NCBI GenBank assembly: GCA_037134795.1
Contig: JBAXLM010000028.1
Location: forward strand, 1 to 16,373
From: UBA6249 sp037134795
GTDB taxonomy: Bacteria > Omnitrophota > Gorgyraeia > Gygaellales > Profunditerraquicolaceae
DNA: 16,373 bases
Direction of reading: 5' to 3'
The position numbers and the translations under genes were made by a program. This document shows, piece after piece, positions 7,559 through 14,366 of the stretch. Positions within the stretch are counted from its first letter, which is position 1. The number at the start of each line of letters is the position of its first letter. The notes under the pieces were generated by a model. That model was given only the letters and a program-made list of their open reading frames with translations, did no database searches and was not told the origin of the DNA.

Positions 7559-8995
7559 ATGCCAGTTAAAATAAAATTTCTTGGAGGCGCAAAGACTGTT
7601 ACCGGTTCCAGCCATTTGATTACGGCAGGTTCTACGGAGATACTTCTTGATGCGGGCCTTTTTCAGGGGCACCGCGATGCCTTTTATAAAATTAACACCA
7701 CTTTTCATTATAATCCGCGCACGATTAATGCTATGGTCTTGTCACATGCGCACATCGACCATTGCGGCAACATACCCAATTTAATTAAGCAAGGCCTGCG
7801 TTGTAAGATTTATACTACTTCGGCAACCAAAGACTTGGCAGATCTTATGTTGGTGGATTCAGGAAAGATCCAGGAAGAAGATGTGCGTTACGTAAATAAA
7901 ATTAATAGGCGCTTAAATTTGCCTTTGCGTAAAGCCTTGTACACGGCGAAGGAAGCTTCCAGGGCCACCAAAATTTTCCGCTCTATTTCCTATAATCAAA
8001 AGTTTTGTATTGCTAAAGATGTCTTTGCTACTATTCTTGATGCCGGGCACATTTTGGGCTCAGGGAGTATTGTTTTAGAGATTAAAGATGGACAGCAAAT
8101 TTTGCGTTTAGGTTATGCGGTGGATTTGGGAAGGAAGAATCTTCCTCTGTTGAATGACCCGGTGGTTCTTAAGGGGTTAGATTATTTGATTATGGAATCT
8201 ACCTATGGCGGCAGATTGCATCGTCCGATTGATGAAGCACAGTCAAGATTAAGGGAGGCGATTTCTCGGGCAGTCAAAAGAGGCGGCAAGGTACTTATTC
8301 CATCTTTTACCCTGGAACGAACACAGGAGGTAATTTATTTTTTAAATGAATTGCTTAAAGATAAGCTTATTCCTCCGGTGCCTATTTATGTGGATAGCCC
8401 GTTAGCTACGAATATTACTGACCTTTTTAATTATCATCTGGATTTTTTAAATGAAAAGACTCGCCAAGCGTTTAATAAAGGCGATAACCCTTTTGAATTA
8501 TTAAATTTACGTTTTATCCGAGAACAAAGAGAATCCAAGGCTTTAAATACCGATAAGCGGCCAATGATTATTATTGCCGGTAGCGGTATGTGTGAATCCG
8601 GGAGGATGCTGCATCACTTACAGAATAATATCGAGGATTCTCGCAATATGATCCTAGTTGTCGGATATATGGCACAGGATACCTTAGGAAGAAGAATAGT
8701 TGAAAAAACGCCTTTTGTAAAAATATTCGGAGTAGAATATGAACTTAACGCCGAAGTGGTGGTAATTAACGCTTTTTCCGGGCATGCTGATCAGTCAGAG
8801 TTGTTGGACTTTGTTTCCGGTTGCCTGTCTGCCGACAGGCAAGACCTGCCTGCCTGCCGGACAGGCAGGCCGCTTAAGCGTATTTTCCTGGTGCATGGAG
8901 AACTTGAGCAATCGATGATTCTTTCTGATCTATTGATTCAAAAAGGGTTAGATGTACATATTCCGGATAAAGATGAAGAAGTATTGCTTAATTAG
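7559..8995 (+). CDS. Beta-CASP metallo-beta-lactamase fold RNase-like protein
   Basis: The protein belongs to the CPSF73-like group of metallo-beta-lactamase enzymes that cut RNA, here 478 residues and cytoplasmic. Metal-site motifs are SHAHIDHCG at 62-70 (H63, H65, D67, H68), H164 in DAGHILGSGS, D189 in VDLGR, and the C-terminal FSGHADQ (H409) and VHGE (H446). Beta-CASP features include ESTYGG at 213-218 and GSGMCESGRM at 341-350. All catalytic residues look present, so an active nuclease is likely, though the substrate is unknown. Residues about 421-438 between FSGHADQ and VHGE are an extra loop encoded by a palindromic repeat (8821-8869). No clear ribosome site precedes the ATG, so translation may depend on the upstream UPF0371 gene 17 bases away. 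Not RNase J: it is shorter and has the RNA-specificity-type C-terminus of the CPSF-like group. Confidence 0.9.
   Translation: MPVKIKFLGGAKTVTGSSHLITAGSTEILLDAGLFQGHRDAFYKINTTFHYNPRTINAMVLSHAHIDHCGNIPNLIKQGLRCKIYTTSATKDLADLMLVDSGKIQEEDVRYVNKINRRLNLPLRKALYTAKEASRATKIFRSISYNQKFCIAKDVFATILDAGHILGSGSIVLEIKDGQQILRLGYAVDLGRKNLPLLNDPVVLKGLDYLIMESTYGGRLHRPIDEAQSRLREAISRAVKRGGKVLIPSFTLERTQEVIYFLNELLKDKLIPPVPIYVDSPLATNITDLFNYHLDFLNEKTRQAFNKGDNPFELLNLRFIREQRESKALNTDKRPMIIIAGSGMCESGRMLHHLQNNIEDSRNMILVVGYMAQDTLGRRIVEKTPFVKIFGVEYELNAEVVVINAFSGHADQSELLDFVSGCLSADRQDLPACRTGRPLKRIFLVHGELEQSMILSDLLIQKGLDVHIPDKDEEVLLN
8821..8869. repeat. GC-rich palindromic repeat inserted in frame in a coding gene
   Basis: Two adjacent hairpins occupy this stretch. 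The first has arms 8821-8829 and 8834-8842 (TTGCCTGTC and its perfect complement, 4-base loop). The second pairs CCTGCCTG at 8849-8856, or the equivalent register at 8845-8852, with CAGGCAGG at 8862-8869. The CCTGCC repeats are much richer in G and C than the surrounding gene. The stretch keeps the reading frame and encodes residues about 422-437 of the RNase-like protein, between two conserved motifs normally closer together. This resembles palindromic elements that insert into genes without breaking them, such as those known in Rickettsia; membership of any named family is not claimed. Confidence 0.8.
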
Positions 8996-9026
8996 TTGAT
9001 TTATGGTAAAGTAATTTTCCTAATAT
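8996..9026 (+). promoter_or_regulatory. Weak candidate promoter before the L27-like gene
   Basis: TTGATT at 8996-9001 and TAATAT at 9021-9026 are 19 bases apart, longer than ideal. The element starts directly after the RNase stop. A strong ribosome site AAGGAGG (9037-9043) lies 6 bases before ATG 9050. The gene may equally be read from the upstream promoter. Confidence 0.25.
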
Positions 9027-9049
9027 TTAAATAATGAAGGAGGTTTAAA

Positions 9050-9295
9050 ATGATTGGTGGTTTTTCGACTCCCAAAAAAGATAAGGCAATGAAATCATCC
9101 GGAGGCAAGCTGGTTAAGACCGGAGAGATACTGGTACGCGGTATAGATAGCTATAAAGCAGGAGTAGGAGTCCGAGGTTTAGGTACTTTATTTGCTGCTT
9201 ATTCGGGTAAGGTTTATTTTACTCGTAAAAAGACTAGCCATGGTAAGGTGCGTACATTTGTTAATGTTGCCCCGCAAGCAAAGAAAGCCAAGTAA
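9050..9295 (+). CDS. rpmA: Divergent L27-like ribosomal protein
   Basis: An 81-residue basic protein whose middle and C-terminal parts fit bL27: GGKLVKTGEILVRG at 18-31, a KAGVGVRGLGTLFAAYSGKVYF stretch split across 36-57, and RTFVNV at 68-73. Normal L27 begins with a conserved GSSRNGRDS-type arm that reaches the peptidyl transferase centre. Here that arm is replaced by an unrelated lysine-rich start (MIGGFSTPKKDK). The usual G-x-D-H before TLFA is also altered to GLG. It has the strongest ribosome site in the neighbourhood and its own downstream terminator, consistent with high expression. The usual partners rplU and obgE are not adjacent. It may be the only L27 of a divergent lineage, or a paralogue of a standard L27 elsewhere. 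Family call is good; ribosomal role is inferred. Confidence 0.78.
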   Translation: MIGGFSTPKKDKAMKSSGGKLVKTGEILVRGIDSYKAGVGVRGLGTLFAAYSGKVYFTRKKTSHGKVRTFVNVAPQAKKAK

Positions 9296-9372
9296 AAAGC
9301 GATGGCTTCCTTAGCCAAATAATATTCAAATACAAAATATAGCTTAAGTATTATTGATACTTTTTACACTAT

Positions 9373-9417
9373 AACCCTGCTCCTAATAGTTTTAGGATCG
9401 GGGTTTTCTTTATTTTT
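9373..9417 (+). terminator. Rho-independent terminator after the L27-like gene
   Basis: Arms 9373-9386 and 9392-9405 pair with one mismatch and one G-T wobble around a 5-base loop, followed by the T-rich run 9404-9417. It ends the plus-strand unit. Its T-run overlaps the last codons and stop of lpxB on the other strand. The minus-strand flank lacks a good T-run, so it is probably one-directional. Confidence 0.85.
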
Positions 9418-10549
9418 GCAGAAATTCAAGGATTAATTTGGCTGCGCGCTGGGCTGCTCCAGGTAACCCGAGGCTAGTTTTTACAAAGGTTAAATCTTCA
9501 AGCATTTGTTTGGCTTGTTCAGGTTTTTGCAGGAGATCTATAATTGCGTGGGCTATCATTTTAGGCTTAGCTTGAAATTGAATAAATTCCGGAACTACTT
9601 TTTTGCCTGAGATGATATTAACCATTCCGATATAAGGCACTTTTACTTGTGGCGCGTAAAGTAAATAATTTAATAAATTCATTTTGTAGACAATAACAAA
9701 AGGTTTTCCAATGATTGCTGCTTCTAGTGTAGCAGTGCCAGAGCAGACTAATGATGCATCCGCAATTTCCAAGCAATCGTAAGTTTTACCGTCTATAATC
9801 TTTAAATCTAGGTTAAATCTTTTAAGCACTTGGGTATAAATTTGCGTGTCTAGCGCAGGGGATTTGGCGATCACAAATTGCGTATCAGAAATTTTTTTAT
9901 TGATCAATTGAGCAGCTTTTAACATGAGGGGTAAAATCAATTTTACTTCCCGTTTACGCGATCCGGGTAATAAGGCAATAATTTTTTTGTCAGTAGAAAA
10001 TCTAAAATTATTTATAAGTTCTTGTTTTGACATTGTTGGTTTTACAATATCAATTAAGGGGTGTCCTGCGTATTGGGCTTGTATCTGGCGCTCTTTGTAA
10101 AATTCCTCCTCAAATTTAAAGAGCACAATCATTTTATAAACAAATTTTTTTATACATTTTATCCTGTTTTCTCTGGAGGCCCAAACTTGCGGGCTGACAT
10201 AGTAGATGGTTGGAATGCGTTTATTAATTGTTTTGGCTAAGCGTAGATTAAAACCGGAAAAATCTACGAGGATTATACAATCAGGTTTATCCGAGTTAAT
10301 TTTGTCTAAAATTAACCGTTTCAATTCAAAGAATTTCGGTAGTTTTTTTAAGACGTCAAAGAGCCCCATTACTGCCAGACCTTTAATATTATAAAAAATC
10401 TCGGTTTTAGTCTTAGCTAAATGTATTCCTCCAACACCGGAAATTTTAATTGCGGGGTCCAATTCATTTATTGCGGCGATGAGATTGCCGGCTAATAAAT
10501 CTCCGGAAGGCTCACCGCAAACAACAAGTATTTTCTTTATTTTTTCCAT
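9410..10549 (-). CDS. lpxB: Lipid-A-disaccharide synthase
   Basis: LpxB condenses UDP-2,3-diacylglucosamine with lipid X to form the beta-1,6-linked disaccharide of lipid A at the inner face of the cytoplasmic membrane. The 379-residue length matches the family (about 380). Visible family segments are CGEPSGDLLAGNL at 11-23, SGVGG at 37-41, the YYVSPQVWASR segment at 116-126, AGHPLID at 161-167, LLPGSRKREV at 193-202, and SGTATLEAA at 270-278. ATG 10549 is chosen because the longer frame to 10636 adds 29 residues without family similarity and runs deep into the upstream gene. From 10549 the overlap with the Gfo/Idh gene is only 13 bases, typical of coupled translation. No lpxA or lpxD lies beside it in this window. 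Confidence 0.95.
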   Translation of the reverse strand: MEKIKKILVVCGEPSGDLLAGNLIAAINELDPAIKISGVGGIHLAKTKTEIFYNIKGLAVMGLFDVLKKLPKFFELKRLILDKINSDKPDCIILVDFSGFNLRLAKTINKRIPTIYYVSPQVWASRENRIKCIKKFVYKMIVLFKFEEEFYKERQIQAQYAGHPLIDIVKPTMSKQELINNFRFSTDKKIIALLPGSRKREVKLILPLMLKAAQLINKKISDTQFVIAKSPALDTQIYTQVLKRFNLDLKIIDGKTYDCLEIADASLVCSGTATLEAAIIGKPFVIVYKMNLLNYLLYAPQVKVPYIGMVNIISGKKVVPEFIQFQAKPKMIAHAIIDLLQKPEQAKQMLEDLTFVKTSLGLPGAAQRAAKLILEFLQK

Positions 10550-11454
10550 ATCTGTTTTTGAATTTCCAGGGCAACTGCTAAAGCTTCTCGGGCAACTGTT
10601 CCGGAAACCAGTGGAGTGGTATGATTGGTTACGCAAGTGATAAACGCTTCCAGTTCTTTTTGTAGCGGCTGTTCTTTTTCAATGGGTAGGCTTTCTTTGG
10701 TAATTTTAAGCAGGCCTTTGCGGTATACCCATGCCTCGGCATTTTTATAATCTAGCGAGATATAGGTATTTTCCTGGAAAATACGGATTTTACGCATTAC
10801 TTCGTCTGAGACGCGGGAGGCTGTAAGGTTAGCTACGCAACCATTTTCAAAGGTGACTCGGGCGTTAGCAATATCTTCAAAGCGGGTTAATACATTTACT
10901 CCTACGGCATCGATTCTTTCTATTTTTGAGGTGACTAGCCCAAGAATTATATCAATATCATGGATCATGATGTCTAAGACAGCTCCTATGTCAAGGGAGC
11001 GATTGGGAAAAGGAGAGAGACGGTGGCACTCAATAAATTTAGGGTCCTTGATAATCTTTTGTGTGGCGCAAAAAGCGGAATTAAAGCGTTCAATATGGCC
11101 GACCTGTAGAATTAAATCATGATCTTTAGCGATTTGTATGAGGTGGTCTGCTTCTTCTAATGTCGGGGTAAATGGCTTTTCTACTAAGGCGTGTATGTTA
11201 TGGTTTAGTAAGTCAGCGGCAACCTTAAAATGGATTTTTGTGGGGGTAGCTACGCTTACGGCGTCAATCTTTCCGAATAGATCTTGATGGTTTAGATACC
11301 CGGGGACCTGAAGTTCTTGCGAGACTGAATTAAGCCTATCTTTGTCTGTATCGCAGACTCCCACTAAGTCAACATTCGGGTTTTCTTTATATATTTTAGC
11401 GTGGATACTGCCTAAATGCCCTACACCGATCACTGCTATTCTTAATTTACTCAT
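10537..11454 (-). CDS. Gfo/Idh/MocA family dehydrogenase, possible UDP-GlcNAc 3-dehydrogenase
   Basis: A 305-residue NAD(P)-dependent oxidoreductase. The Rossmann motif GVGHLG is at residues 10-15, the family EKP with its catalytic-site lysine at 92-94, GHIERFN at 119-125, and the substrate-side motif D161-x3-H165-D166. It overlaps lpxB by 13 bases and is divergent from msbA. In Acidithiobacillus and Leptospira a protein of this family, GnnA, oxidises UDP-GlcNAc at C3 so that an aminotransferase (GnnB) can make the 3-amino sugar of amide-linked lipid A. The context supports a similar role here, but no aminotransferase is visible. ATG 11454 is preferred over an upstream frame to 11490: homology starts at MSKLRIAVIG, and the promoter occupies 11462-11490. 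There is no ribosome site, as expected for a nearly leaderless message. Confidence 0.88.
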   Translation of the reverse strand: MSKLRIAVIGVGHLGSIHAKIYKENPNVDLVGVCDTDKDRLNSVSQELQVPGYLNHQDLFGKIDAVSVATPTKIHFKVAADLLNHNIHALVEKPFTPTLEEADHLIQIAKDHDLILQVGHIERFNSAFCATQKIIKDPKFIECHRLSPFPNRSLDIGAVLDIMIHDIDIILGLVTSKIERIDAVGVNVLTRFEDIANARVTFENGCVANLTASRVSDEVMRKIRIFQENTYISLDYKNAEAWVYRKGLLKITKESLPIEKEQPLQKELEAFITCVTNHTTPLVSGTVAREALAVALEIQKQIWKK

Positions 11455-11461
11455 GTAAAGA

Positions 11462-11490
11462 ATCATAGCAGAGCCAGGCCAAAGAAGCAA
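11462..11490 (-). promoter_or_regulatory. Promoter of the Gfo/Idh-lpxB operon (near-leaderless)
   Basis: Read on the minus strand, TTGCTT (11485-11490), a 17-base spacer and TATGAT (11462-11467) form a good sigma70-type promoter, with TG one base before the -10. The -10 lies only 7 bases before ATG 11454, so transcription should start at or within about two bases of the start codon. Confidence 0.72.
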
Positions 11491-11498
11491 TAAAAAGT

Positions 11499-11527
11499 TT
11501 GCTATGCGCTTGAGGTTATGCTAAAAT
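11499..11527 (+). promoter_or_regulatory. Promoter of msbA, extended -10 type
   Basis: TTGCTA at 11499-11504, a 17-base spacer and TAAAAT at 11522-11527, with TG at 11519-11520 forming an extended -10. It is back to back with the minus-strand promoter, 8 bases between their -35 elements, so one regulator could control both units. A ribosome site AAGAAAGG (11544-11551) precedes ATG 11558 by 6 bases. Confidence 0.72.
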
Positions 11528-11557
11528 ACTTTCTCCTAAAGTTAAGAAAGGTTAACC

Positions 11558-13345
11558 ATGAAGGATTATCTTAAGTTATTAAAATTTATCAGGCCATATT
11601 TAGGTAGATTTTCTTTGGCTACCCTTTGTATGGCTTTTTCCGCTGTTTTCGATGGGGTCACTTTAGCAATGATGGTTCCTTTGGCGGATAAGGTGCTTAC
11701 CAACAGAAAAATCATCCTGCCGATTAAATTGCCTGCACTTTTAGCTAACTTTGTGGATAAAATCAACAATTTTGCTCCGGAAGCCTTGCTGAATTATATG
11801 GCTATAGGGATTATTTTGCTGTTTATTCTAAAAGGTTTCTTTGGTTTTGCGCAGAGTTATCTTATGTCAGATATAGGGCAGCGTATTGTGCGAGACATTA
11901 AAGCAAAACTTTATGCTAAATTTCAAATGCTTTCCCTGGATTATTTTACGCAGAAGAGGGGCGGAGAAATGATCTCGCGTATTACTAATGATGCCAGGAT
12001 TGTAGAGAATGCAGTTTCCTATGGTTCAACAGACCTGGTATATCAGGGTTTACAGGTGGTTATCTTTCTTACTTTAACTTTGTGTATTTATGCCAAGTTT
12101 GTTATTTTTATCCTTCCGCCACTGGCAATCTTAGGCTATATTATCTCTGCGGTAGGCAAGAAGATGAGGAAACTTTCTAAGTCTAGCCAGGAGAAGATGG
12201 CAGATGCTAACTCTGTGCTTTATGAGAATATTATCGGCGCGCGTATTGTGAAAGCCTTCAGCATGGAAGAATATGAAATTAATAAATTTAATAAGATAAA
12301 TAATGATTATTACCGTGTTTCCATGAAATCTATCAAGCGGACGTTGCTTTTAAGCCCGGCTACGGAAATACTCGGATGTATCGCAGGCGTGGTTGTTTTT
12401 GTGCTTGGTGGCAGGGAAGTAATTGCCGGGAAGATTTCTTTTGGAGTTTTCGGGCTATTTATCGGTTCGCTTTTATCAACGATCAGGCCATTTAAGAAAT
12501 TAAGCCAGGTAACTTCATTGAATCAACAGGCAGCAGCAGCCAGTGAGCGCATATATGAGGTTTTAGATACTAATCCTACTGTAGTAGAAGTTCCTGATGC
12601 TGGGGAACTTACTGCTTTCAAAAAAAATGTGGAATTTCAAGATGTCTGGTTTAGTTATGCTGATAATCATGTGCTTAAAGGTGTAAATTTAAATGTGCCG
12701 CGTGGTTCTATGTTAGCTGTTGTCGGGCCAAGCGGAAATGGTAAAACTACATTATTAGATTTAATTCCCCGTTTCTATGACCCCAAAAAAGGCAAGATCA
12801 TGATTGATGGTGTAGATATTAAAGGGGTTAAATTAAAATCATTGCGTCAACAGGTGGGTATTGTTACCCAGGAGACAATACTTTTTAATGATACGATAAG
12901 AGCCAATATTTCTTATGGTAAGCCGCAAGCAAGTGATGAAGAGATTAAGCAAGCTGCTTTACAAGCCAATGCACATGATTTTATTACGCGTATGCTTGCT
13001 GGTTATGATACGATTATCGGGGATAGAGGTATGCGCATATCAGGGGGAGAGCGTCAGAGAATTGCTATAGCGCGTGCTTTACTTAAAAACCCTCCTATAC
13101 TTATCCTTGATGAAGCTACTTCTCAGTTAGATTCCGAGTCAGAGCGTATTGTTCAGGAGGCTTTAGATCGGCTTATTCAGGGCCGCACCGTATTTGTTAT
13201 TGCTCACAGGCTTTCTACGGTAAGAAATGCAGACAAGATTGTAGTTTTGGATAAAGGGGTAATCGTGGAACAGGGCACGCATAACCAACTACTGGAAAAG
13301 GCTGGTTTGTATAAGCGGCTTTATGATATTCAAGAGATACAATAA
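11558..13345 (+). CDS. msbA: MsbA-type lipid A/ABC exporter (fused membrane and ATPase domains)
   Basis: A 595-residue half-transporter that works as a dimer in the inner membrane. MsbA flips lipid A-core to the periplasmic face. Residues about 1-330 form the six-helix exporter domain, with hydrophobic segments near 19-40, 79-100, 160-180, 182-198 and 270-305. The ATPase domain has Walker A GPSGNGKTT at 390-398, Q-loop Q438, signature ISGGERQR at 494-501, Walker B ILILDEA at 514-520 and the switch histidine H550. All motifs are intact. Length matches E. coli MsbA (582). Divergent placement beside lpxB supports lipid A as the substrate, although the family also exports drugs and peptides, so substrate is inferred. 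The following ribosomal operon has its own promoter starting just after the stop. Confidence 0.88.
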   Translation: MKDYLKLLKFIRPYLGRFSLATLCMAFSAVFDGVTLAMMVPLADKVLTNRKIILPIKLPALLANFVDKINNFAPEALLNYMAIGIILLFILKGFFGFAQSYLMSDIGQRIVRDIKAKLYAKFQMLSLDYFTQKRGGEMISRITNDARIVENAVSYGSTDLVYQGLQVVIFLTLTLCIYAKFVIFILPPLAILGYIISAVGKKMRKLSKSSQEKMADANSVLYENIIGARIVKAFSMEEYEINKFNKINNDYYRVSMKSIKRTLLLSPATEILGCIAGVVVFVLGGREVIAGKISFGVFGLFIGSLLSTIRPFKKLSQVTSLNQQAAAASERIYEVLDTNPTVVEVPDAGELTAFKKNVEFQDVWFSYADNHVLKGVNLNVPRGSMLAVVGPSGNGKTTLLDLIPRFYDPKKGKIMIDGVDIKGVKLKSLRQQVGIVTQETILFNDTIRANISYGKPQASDEEIKQAALQANAHDFITRMLAGYDTIIGDRGMRISGGERQRIAIARALLKNPPILILDEATSQLDSESERIVQEALDRLIQGRTVFVIAHRLSTVRNADKIVVLDKGVIVEQGTHNQLLEKAGLYKRLYDIQEIQ

Positions 13346-13348
13346 TAG

Positions 13349-13376
13349 TTGCAAATAGGTAAAATTTTGTTATAAT
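13349..13376 (+). promoter_or_regulatory. Strong promoter of the rpsB-tsf-pyrH-frr operon
   Basis: TTGCAA at 13349-13354, a 16-base spacer and a perfect TATAAT at 13371-13376, preceded by TG at 13368-13369 as an extended -10. It begins 4 bases after the msbA stop. Predicted start of transcription is near 13383, giving a leader of about 80 bases before GTG 13466. Confidence 0.8.
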
Positions 13377-13387
13377 TATAAAATTCA

Positions 13388-13435
13388 CTTTTTGCCTTAA
13401 TTTTTCGGCTTATTTGGAGCTAAAAAGGCAAAAAG
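13388..13435 (+). promoter_or_regulatory. Leader hairpin upstream of rpsB (candidate S2 autoregulatory element)
   Basis: CTTTTTGCCTT (13388-13398) pairs perfectly with AAGGCAAAAAG (13425-13435). Inside, 13403-13410 pairs with 13418-13424 allowing one G-T pair and one bulged base, around a 7-base loop. The composite hairpin starts about 5 bases into the predicted transcript and ends 16 bases before the ribosome site AAGGGGG (13452-13458). S2 operons in other bacteria have autoregulatory leaders; similarity to a known class was not tested. It could simply stabilise the 5' end. No T-run follows, so it is not a terminator. Confidence 0.6.
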
Positions 13436-13465
13436 CATATTAACCAGCAAGAAGGGGGAATAAAC

Positions 13466-14359
13466 GTGCCATCAGAATTAATCAAACAGTTGCTAGAAGC
13501 AGGCGTACATTTTGGGCACCAGACTAAACGCTGGAATCCTAAAATGAAGAAATTTATTTTTGGTTCAAGAAGCGGTATTTACATTATTGACCTGGAAAAA
13601 ACTGAGGAGTGTATTAACGCTGCTCGGGATTTTTTGATGGATATAACCTCAAAAGGCGAATTTGTGCTTTTTGTGGGTACTAAAAAGCAGGCTCAGGATG
13701 TGATTAAGCAAGAGGCCATAAGAAGCGGTATGTACTATGTCACTGACCGTTGGCCAGGTGGCATGCTTACCAATTTTGCTACGATTAAAAAAAGTATTAA
13801 TCGCTTAAAAGAGATTGAGAAGATGCGTATTGATGGAACATTTGAAAAGTTGACCAAAAAAGAAGTAGCGCGCCTGGAAAAAGAGCTAGCCAAGTTGAAT
13901 AAAAACTTTTCAGGTATTGTGTCTATGGAACGTATGCCTAAAGCAGCTTTTATTGTCGATACGAAGAAAGAAGAAACTGCCGTGAAAGAAGCGCGCAGAC
14001 TGGGAATTCCTATAATTGGTTTGATCGATACTAATTCTAATCCTGATTTAATAGATTATCCTATACCTGGTAATGACGATGCTACTAAGTCCATTCGTAC
14101 AGTAGCTGCAATTATCGCGGATACAATTATTGAAGGAAGGAAGAAGTTTTTGTCTTATCTTTCTCAGGAAGGGGTTAAGGTAGAAGAAACAAAGCAGGAT
14201 ATTATTTTAGAAGTTCTCCCGGAAGAAGAAATCAAGATTAAAGAGATTGAAGAGATTGTTGAGGATAGCCAGCCGCTTACTGAAGAAGCAAAAGCAGCCA
14301 AGAAAGCTCGCCTAAAGTCAGCCGGCGAGATAAAGCCGAAATTGAGAAAGAAAGGGTAA
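13466..14359 (+). CDS. rpsB: 30S ribosomal protein S2
   Basis: S2 binds the head-body junction of the small subunit and helps S1 association in many bacteria. The core is clear: GVHFGHQTKRWNPKMKKFIF at 13-32, TDRWPGGMLTNFATI at about 92-106, and a PIIGLIDTNSNPD segment followed by PGNDDA. At 297 residues it is about 55 longer than E. coli S2; the excess is a charged Lys/Glu-rich tail from about residue 236, of the sort seen in several phyla and probably disordered. Translation starts at GTG 13466, supported by AAGGGGG 7 bases upstream and by the N-terminal match to S2. It is the first gene of a conserved operon with tsf 7 bases downstream, behind a strong promoter and leader hairpin. Confidence 0.96.
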   Translation: MPSELIKQLLEAGVHFGHQTKRWNPKMKKFIFGSRSGIYIIDLEKTEECINAARDFLMDITSKGEFVLFVGTKKQAQDVIKQEAIRSGMYYVTDRWPGGMLTNFATIKKSINRLKEIEKMRIDGTFEKLTKKEVARLEKELAKLNKNFSGIVSMERMPKAAFIVDTKKEETAVKEARRLGIPIIGLIDTNSNPDLIDYPIPGNDDATKSIRTVAAIIADTIIEGRKKFLSYLSQEGVKVEETKQDIILEVLPEEEIKIKEIEEIVEDSQPLTEEAKAAKKARLKSAGEIKPKLRKKG

Positions 14360-14366
14360 TTTTAAA

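Noticed and set aside
9303..9317. Small hairpin just after the L27-like stop as terminator
   Set aside because: Only five base pairs and no T-run; the hairpin at 9373-9417 is far better.
9346..9365. AAGTAT/ATACTT hairpin followed by T residues
   Set aside because: Six AT-rich pairs are too weak to call, with a proper terminator only a few bases downstream.
10550..10636. N-terminal extension of lpxB by 29 codons
   Set aside because: The added residues are serine/proline-rich without LpxB similarity and lie within the end of the upstream gene; ATG 10549 gives the family length and a normal short overlap.
11455..11490. N-terminal extension of the Gfo/Idh gene
   Set aside because: The segment coincides with the -35 and -10 elements of the minus-strand promoter, and family similarity begins at the methionine encoded at 11454.
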